A DNA stretch of 9,886 nucleotides. Origin: DASXRC01 sp036506495. GTDB taxonomy: Bacteria; Actinomycetota; Actinomycetes; Mycobacteriales; Micromonosporaceae. The translations under genes and the position numbers were made by a program. Shown piece after piece: positions 5,508 through 9,886 of this stretch (positions are counted from its first letter, which is position 1; each line of letters begins with the position of its first letter). The DNA lies in NCBI GenBank assembly GCA_036506495.1, contig DASXRQ010000246.1, positions 1 through 9,886 of the forward strand, read 5' to 3'. A model generated the notes under the pieces. That model ran no database searches, was not told the origin of the DNA, and worked only from the letters and a program-made list of their open reading frames with translations.

Positions 5508-6890
5508 CTAGTAGCGGCCCCGGTCGTTCTCGGGGTAGCCGTACCCCGCCGGGTCGTACGGGTACTCCGGCTCGCCGTACCCGGTCGGGGCGGACTGCCC
5601 GCCGCCGTAGATCCGCCCGCCACCCTGGCCACCGCCGGTCTGCTGCGGGTACGCGTCGGAGTAGCCGTACGCGTCGTAGTACTGCTCGTAGCCGTAGTCG
5701 TCGCGTACCTGCGGAATCATCGCCGTGGCGGCGTTGTCACCACCGAGCCCGTCGGTGCCGGCCGGCCGCTTGCGAGCCCGCAGGATGCCGAACACGCCCA
5801 GCAGGACCAGCAGCGCGCCCAGCAGGCCGAACGCGGCGATGCCGTACTCCATCTGCTTGAGCGACATCTTCTGCCACCAGGACCGGTCGTCCTTCTGGGT
5901 GATGGTCGGTCCCGTACCCGTGGCGGCGTGGTGGGCGAGCCAGTCCGTCGGTGCGTACCGCAGGATCACCGGCGCGGGCGGGTTCGCGAGGTTGCCGACG
6001 TCCGACACGGTGACGTACGACTTTCCATCCGGGGTGTAGCTGATCGCTTCGCCCCAGGCCTCGTTCGGCAGCGGCGTCATCCGCGGCGTGCCCGTCGTCA
6101 GCGCCGCGACAACATCACCGTTCGTCACGTCGTACTCGTACGCGTCGGCCAGCGTGCGCAGCGCGACCTTGCTGCCGTCGGGCGAGCGCGCGGCTCCGGT
6201 GATCAGGACACGGCCGGCCGCCTTCATCGGGTTGTCCGTGGTGCTGCCTCTCGGCAGCGTGACCTCGCCGACCCGCTTCAGCGGCACGCCGGTCTGGACG
6301 TTGGCCTTCAACGGCCCGGTCGGCGAGTAGAGCAGCGCCTTGCCGGACAGCTCCTTGGTGATGATGACCGGTGTGCCGTTCCCGGCGATCAGCAGCGCCT
6401 CGGCGTCGTGGTGATCGCCGTCCGGATAGCTCATCCGGTAGATCACCGGCTTGGATGAGCCGCTGACGGGCATCTTCCACAGCGCGACGGTCGAGCGCGT
6501 CTTGGCGGCGTCGGTCGCGTCATTGTCCCCGATGTCGCCGATCCACAGGGTCTTGTGGTCGGGCGACAGCGCGAGATCCTCGGGGTCGCGGGGACCACCG
6601 GGGTACGAGATCTCGTCGGTGATCTTGCAGCCAGCGTCCAGGAAGAAGATCCGCTTACGGTCCGGGATGTTTGTGCTGTCGTTCATCACCACGTAGCCGT
6701 CGGCCGTCGCGACGATGCCGGACAGTTCGTTCAGTCGAGGGCTCGTGATCGTGCACACCGTCTTGCCCGCGGGTGGCGCCTGGCCGGCCGGGGCCGGGGT
6801 CGGCGCGGCCCAGGCCGCCGGGGCCCCGGCCGCGAGACCGGCCCCCAACACCCCAAGCGCCGCGAGCAGAAAGGACACGACACGCCGCAT
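5508..6890 (-). CDS. Exported membrane-anchored beta-propeller-like protein with tyrosine-rich tail, function unknown
   Basis: 460 residues. The N-terminal signal peptide (MRRVVSFLLAALGVLGAG..., probable cut after AWA at 28) is followed by an extracellular domain of about 300 residues with repeated strand patterns and motifs DPEDLALSPD (102-111), GDIGDN (118-123) and DAEALLI (162-168). These recur in uncharacterised actinobacterial propeller proteins of WD40/esterase-like-of-phytase type. Two cysteines (C46, C88) could form a disulfide. One transmembrane segment (about 348-370) leads to a basic stop (RARKR) and a 90-residue tail with about 14 tyrosines plus Gly/Gln/Pro. The acidic GDIGDN/DPEDL motifs may bind metal, but no substrate can be assigned. 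It may be the counterpart of Rv2721c, which sits at the same place next to mycobacterial lexA. No good ribosome site precedes the ATG. It lies 46 nt downstream of hflX and may be read from it. Confidence 0.88.
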   Translation of the reverse strand: MRRVVSFLLAALGVLGAGLAAGAPAAWAAPTPAPAGQAPPAGKTVCTITSPRLNELSGIVATADGYVVMNDSTNIPDRKRIFFLDAGCKITDEISYPGGPRDPEDLALSPDHKTLWIGDIGDNDATDAAKTRSTVALWKMPVSGSSKPVIYRMSYPDGDHHDAEALLIAGNGTPVIITKELSGKALLYSPTGPLKANVQTGVPLKRVGEVTLPRGSTTDNPMKAAGRVLITGAARSPDGSKVALRTLADAYEYDVTNGDVVAALTTGTPRMTPLPNEAWGEAISYTPDGKSYVTVSDVGNLANPPAPVILRYAPTDWLAHHAATGTGPTITQKDDRSWWQKMSLKQMEYGIAAFGLLGALLVLLGVFGILRARKRPAGTDGLGGDNAATAMIPQVRDDYGYEQYYDAYGYSDAYPQQTGGGQGGGRIYGGGQSAPTGYGEPEYPYDPAGYGYPENDRGRY

Positions 6891-6936
6891 CGGGACAGTG
6901 TCGCACGGCGGACGTAACGGCTACGGCGCGCCGTGA

Positions 6937-8391
6937 TCAATTACTCACAACGCTCCGACCGGTCGCCGGAACGCGCTCCAGGTACGGGGCCAGCTCGGCC
7001 GCGAGCTCCTCGTCGACGCGTACGTGCAGCTCGGTTCCCCGCTCGACGTGCGCGCTGGCGAGCACCTCGCCCCGCTGGTGCGCCCGGGAAACCAGGTCGC
7101 CCCGGTCATACGGCACGACCGCGCGGAGCTCGATCGCGGGCCGTGGCAACCGCGCCTCGAGCGCCGCGCGCAGGTCGTCGAGGCCCGCGCCGGTGCGCGC
7201 GGACACGAACACCGCGTCCGGCCAGTCGCGCTTCAGCCGGAGCAGGGTCTCCTCGCTCGCCGCGTCGATCTTGTTGACGACGAGCATCTCCGGCACCCGC
7301 TCGGCCCCCACCTCGGCCAGCACCTCGTGCACCGCGCTGACCTGCGCCTGCGGGTCGGGATGCGTGCCGTCGACCACGTGCACCACGAGGTCGGCGTCGG
7401 CGACCTCCTCGAGCGTCGAGCGGAACGCCTCGACGAGCTGGTGCGGCAGGTGCCGGACGAACCCGACCGTGTCGGACAGCGTGTAGACCCGCCCGTCGCT
7501 CGTCCGGGCGCGCCGCGTGGTCGGGTCCAGGGTGGCGAACAGCGCGTCCTGCACGAGCACGCCGGCCCCGGTCAACCGGTTGAGCAGGCTCGACTTGCCG
7601 GCGTTGGTGTAGCCGCCAATCGCGACGCTCGGCACCGAGCGGCGCCGGCGCGTCGACCGCTTCGTGTCGCGGATCGTCCGCATGGCCGCGATGTCCCGCT
7701 TGAGGCGGGAGATGCGGGTGCGGATCCGCCGCCGGTCGATCTCAAGCTTGGTCTCGCCGGGGCCGCGCAGGCCCACACCACCGGAGCCGCCGGCGCGGCC
7801 ACTGCCACCGGCCTGCCGGGACAGCGCCTCACCCCAGCCGCGCAGCCGCGGCAGGAAGTACTGAAGCTGCGCCAGCTCGACCTGCGCCTTGCCCTCCCGG
7901 CTCTTCGCGTGTTGGGCGAAGATGTCCAGGATCAGCGCGGTCCGGTCGATCACCTTGACTTTGGTCTCCTGCTCGAGGGTGCGCAGTTGGCCCGGCGAGA
8001 GCTCCCCGTCGCAGATCACGGTATCCGCGCCGCTCGACACCACGACCGCGCGCAGCTCGTCGACCTTGCCCCGGCCGATGAAGGTCGACGGGTCGGGGCG
8101 GCCGCGACGCTGGATGAGCCCCTCGAGCACGTGCGAGCCCGCGGTTTCGGCGAGCGCGGCGAGCTCGGTCAGCGAGTTCTCGGCATCGGTCACGGTGCCC
8201 TCGGTCCACACCCCGACGAGGACGACCCGCTCGAGCCGGAGCTGCCGATACTCGACCTCGCTGATGTCCGCCAGCTCTGTCGACAGACCGGAGACGCGGC
8301 GCAGTGCATGCCGCTCCGCAAGCTCAAGATCACCAGTTGTGGCGTCGAGATCCTCGTCGAACTCCGGAACGAAGTTCGTTGGATTACGCAA
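6937..8391 (-). CDS. hflX: GTPase HflX, ribosome-splitting factor
   Basis: Binds the 50S subunit and splits stalled or hibernating ribosomes using GTP. 484 residues. The N-terminal HflX domain (about 55-185) contains RRGRPDPSTFIGRGKVDEL and the conserved AQLQYFLPRLRG. A glycine-rich loop runs into GLRGPGETKLEIDRRRI (207-223) and a coiled arm. The G domain shows G1 GYTNAGKSS (260-268), ATLDPTTR (286-293, switch I), G3 DTVGF (307-311), G4 NKID (373-376) and G5 SA (397-398). A short C-terminal domain follows. The start is TTG at 8391: AGGAG (8399-8403) is spaced 7 nt from it, and the actinobacterial extension before the HflX domain fits. It shares a divergent region with the malic enzyme gene. 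The membrane-protein gene follows after 46 nt. Confidence 0.96.
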   Translation of the reverse strand: MRNPTNFVPEFDEDLDATTGDLELAERHALRRVSGLSTELADISEVEYRQLRLERVVLVGVWTEGTVTDAENSLTELAALAETAGSHVLEGLIQRRGRPDPSTFIGRGKVDELRAVVVSSGADTVICDGELSPGQLRTLEQETKVKVIDRTALILDIFAQHAKSREGKAQVELAQLQYFLPRLRGWGEALSRQAGGSGRAGGSGGVGLRGPGETKLEIDRRRIRTRISRLKRDIAAMRTIRDTKRSTRRRRSVPSVAIGGYTNAGKSSLLNRLTGAGVLVQDALFATLDPTTRRARTSDGRVYTLSDTVGFVRHLPHQLVEAFRSTLEEVADADLVVHVVDGTHPDPQAQVSAVHEVLAEVGAERVPEMLVVNKIDAASEETLLRLKRDWPDAVFVSARTGAGLDDLRAALEARLPRPAIELRAVVPYDRGDLVSRAHQRGEVLASAHVERGTELHVRVDEELAAELAPYLERVPATGRSVVSN

Positions 8392-8551
8392 GATCTATCT
8401 CCTCGACGCGGGCGTGATCATCCGAACCCATTCATCGTGTCACGACGGCTCGCCGCCCGCACCCGGTTAAACCGCTACCAAGCTGCGACTGTTCCGACGC
8501 CAGGGGGAAGAATGTGACCGCCAGCCCCCCCGACCAAGGAGTACGCGTCCC
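8392..8551. promoter_or_regulatory. Divergent hflX / malic enzyme intergenic region
   Basis: A 160-bp region that must carry start signals for both genes. Visible items are the hflX ribosome site (AGGAG, 8399-8403), a small inverted repeat CGGTT-A-AACCG (8464-8474), a possible leader ORF (8514-8555) and the malic enzyme ribosome site AAGGAG (8536-8541). I see no convincing -35/-10 pair for either direction. Confidence 0.45.
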
Positions 8552-8555
8552 GTGA
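8514..8555 (+). CDS. Possible 13-codon leader ORF coupled to the malic enzyme
   Basis: GTG at 8514 is preceded by AGGGGGA (8502-8508), a usable ribosome site. It encodes MTASPPDQGVRVP and stops at TGA 8553-8555, which overlaps the malic enzyme start as GTGA. The downstream gene's own AAGGAG lies inside it. The geometry suggests translational coupling, but a chance ORF this short is quite possible and the peptide itself shows no attenuator-like composition. Confidence 0.3.
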   Translation: MTASPPDQGVRVP

Positions 8556-9886
8556 CCACCCGCCTGCCCAGCGCCGGGTTCTCGATCACGATCCGGGTCA
8601 GCGTGACCGCCGACGCCTCCGCGATCGGCCGGCTCACCACCGCCGTGGGTGAGGCCGGGGCGATCGTCACCGCGCTCGACGTCGTCGACTCGGATCACGT
8701 CAGCGTCGTCGCGGACCTCACCTGTGACACCGCCGACTCGGCTCACGCGGACCAGGTGGTGCGGGCGCTGGAGCGCATGGACGGGGTGGAGGTCCGCAAG
8801 GTCTCCGACCGGACCTTCCTGCTGCACCTCGGCGGCAAGATCGAAGTGACGCCGAAGGTCGCGCTGCGCAACCGCGACGAGCTGTCCCGGGCGTACACCC
8901 CGGGGGTGGCCCGGGTGTGCCTCGCCATCGCGGAGAACCCGGCCGACGCCCGACGGTTGACGATCAAAAGCAACACGGTCGCGGTGGTGACGGACGGCTC
9001 GGCGGTGCTGGGTCTGGGCAACATCGGCCCGGCCGCCGCGCTGCCGGTGATGGAGGGCAAAGCGGCGCTGTTCAAGCGGTTCGGCGGCGTCGACGCCTGG
9101 CCGGTCGTGCTCGACACCCAGGACACCGACGAGATCATCCGCACGGTCCAGGTGATCGCGCCGGCGTACGGCGGGATCAACCTCGAGGACATCGCGGCAC
9201 CGCGCTGCTTCCAGATCGAGGCGCGGCCCCGCGAGCTGCTCGACATACCGGTCTTTCACGACGACCAGCACGGCACCGCGATCTGCGTGCTCGCCGCGCT
9301 CACCAACGCGCTGCGTGTCGTGGGCAAGCGGCTCGCCGACGTCACCGTGGTCGTCTCCGGGGCGGGCGCCGCCGGTACGGCGATCATGAAGCTGCTGCTG
9401 CGCCAGGGCGTCGGCGATGTGATCGCGTACGACCGGCTGGGTGCCCTGCACCGCGGCATGACCGGGTTGAACCCGTCCTGGCAGTGGCTGGTCGAGCACA
9501 CCAACCGCAACGACTACGCCGGCGACCTGCCCGGCGCGCTGCGCGGCGCGGACGTGTTCATTGGTGTCAGCGCGCCGAACCTGCTCACTGGCGAGGACAT
9601 CGCCGCGATGGTGGACGACGCGATCGTCTTCGCCCTCGCGAACCCCGACCCCGAGGTCGATCCGCGCGAGGCCCGCAAGCACGCCGCGGTGGTGGCGACG
9701 GGCCGGTCCGACCAGCCCAACCAGATCAACAACGTGCTCGCCTTCCCCGGCGTCTTCCGCGGCATGCTCGACGCGCACGCCGAGCAGTTCACCGAGGAGA
9801 TGGCGCTGGCCGCGGCGCGGGCGATCGCGGACGCGGTCGGCGAGGAGAAGCTCAACCCGACGGTGATCGTGCCGAGTGTCTTCGAC
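8552..9886 (+). CDS. Malic enzyme with N-terminal ACT domain, 3' end cut by window
   Basis: Oxidative decarboxylation of malate to pyruvate with reduction of NAD or NADP, linking the TCA cycle to pyruvate and reducing power. 445 codons are visible with no stop. Residues about 10-93 form an ACT-type regulatory domain (FSITIRVSVTAD...GEAGAIVTALDVV...RKVSDRTFLLHL). The catalytic part follows: YTPGVA with the acid Tyr115, general-base Lys170 in MEGKAALFKRF, metal ligands in NLEDIAAPR (E212, D213) and FHDDQHGTA (D237), a nucleotide-binding VVSGAGAAGTA (267-277), and ALANPDPEVD (361-370). Close in form to the Streptomyces enzymes annotated NAD-dependent; the cofactor cannot be decided here. The GTG at 8552 follows AAGGAG by 10 nt and sits just before the ACT domain. 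The missing end is probably a few tens of residues. Confidence 0.94.
   Translation, partial: MTTRLPSAGFSITIRVSVTADASAIGRLTTAVGEAGAIVTALDVVDSDHVSVVADLTCDTADSAHADQVVRALERMDGVEVRKVSDRTFLLHLGGKIEVTPKVALRNRDELSRAYTPGVARVCLAIAENPADARRLTIKSNTVAVVTDGSAVLGLGNIGPAAALPVMEGKAALFKRFGGVDAWPVVLDTQDTDEIIRTVQVIAPAYGGINLEDIAAPRCFQIEARPRELLDIPVFHDDQHGTAICVLAALTNALRVVGKRLADVTVVVSGAGAAGTAIMKLLLRQGVGDVIAYDRLGALHRGMTGLNPSWQWLVEHTNRNDYAGDLPGALRGADVFIGVSAPNLLTGEDIAAMVDDAIVFALANPDPEVDPREARKHAAVVATGRSDQPNQINNVLAFPGVFRGMLDAHAEQFTEEMALAAARAIADAVGEEKLNPTVIVPSVFD

Noticed and set aside
7024..8517. 497-codon plus-strand open frame opposite hflX
   Set aside because: Antisense to all HflX GTPase motifs; typical high-GC shadow frame.
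8432..9778. 448-codon minus-strand open frame opposite the malic enzyme
   Set aside because: Shadow of a strongly conserved coding region; low-complexity His/Arg/Val composition and no domain.
1..9886. CRISPR arrays, tRNA or rRNA genes, insertion sequences
   Set aside because: No regularly spaced repeats, no tRNA- or rRNA-like sequence and no transposase frames were seen on either strand.

Overview
The window is about 70% GC, uses GTG and TTG as well as ATG starts, and encodes proteins typical of Actinobacteria. The gene order (nrdR, a LysM protein, lexA, a convergent membrane protein, hflX) resembles the mycobacterial nrdR-Rv2719c-lexA-Rv2721c...hflX neighbourhood. Protein style, including a stand-alone nrdR-nrdJ pair and an ACT-type malic enzyme, suggests a filamentous actinomycete, possibly Micromonosporaceae. 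The genus cannot be fixed from this sequence alone.

Layout. Minus strand, 1-3839: nrdR, then a 60-nt gap, then nrdJ, the B12-dependent class II ribonucleotide reductase, which runs off the left edge a few codons before its end. NrdJ carries an uninterrupted 139-residue mini-intein (2427-2843) placed exactly before the active-site cysteine of the reductase. The nrdRJ promoter region (3840-4078) has two NrdR-box-like sites 32 bp apart and DnaA-box-like sequences. Minus strand, 4079-4435: a small membrane-anchored LysM protein, comparable to the SOS division inhibitors YneA and Rv2719c/ChiZ. It diverges from lexA (4722-5504, plus). The 286-bp divergent region holds two SOS boxes on the LysM side and a third overlapping the -35 element of a well-formed lexA promoter.

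Minus strand, 5508-6890: an exported, membrane-anchored beta-propeller-like protein with a tyrosine-rich tail, convergent with lexA across only 3 nt. Upstream of it on the same strand is hflX (6937-8391), a ribosome-splitting GTPase. hflX diverges from a malic enzyme with an N-terminal ACT domain (8552 to the right edge, plus). The malic enzyme start overlaps the stop of a possible 13-codon leader ORF.

Taken together, the left two thirds form a genome-maintenance module: dNTP synthesis and its ATP/dATP-sensing repressor, next to the SOS repressor and a probable damage-induced division checkpoint protein. The most notable item is the mini-intein, because NrdJ activity should depend on protein splicing.
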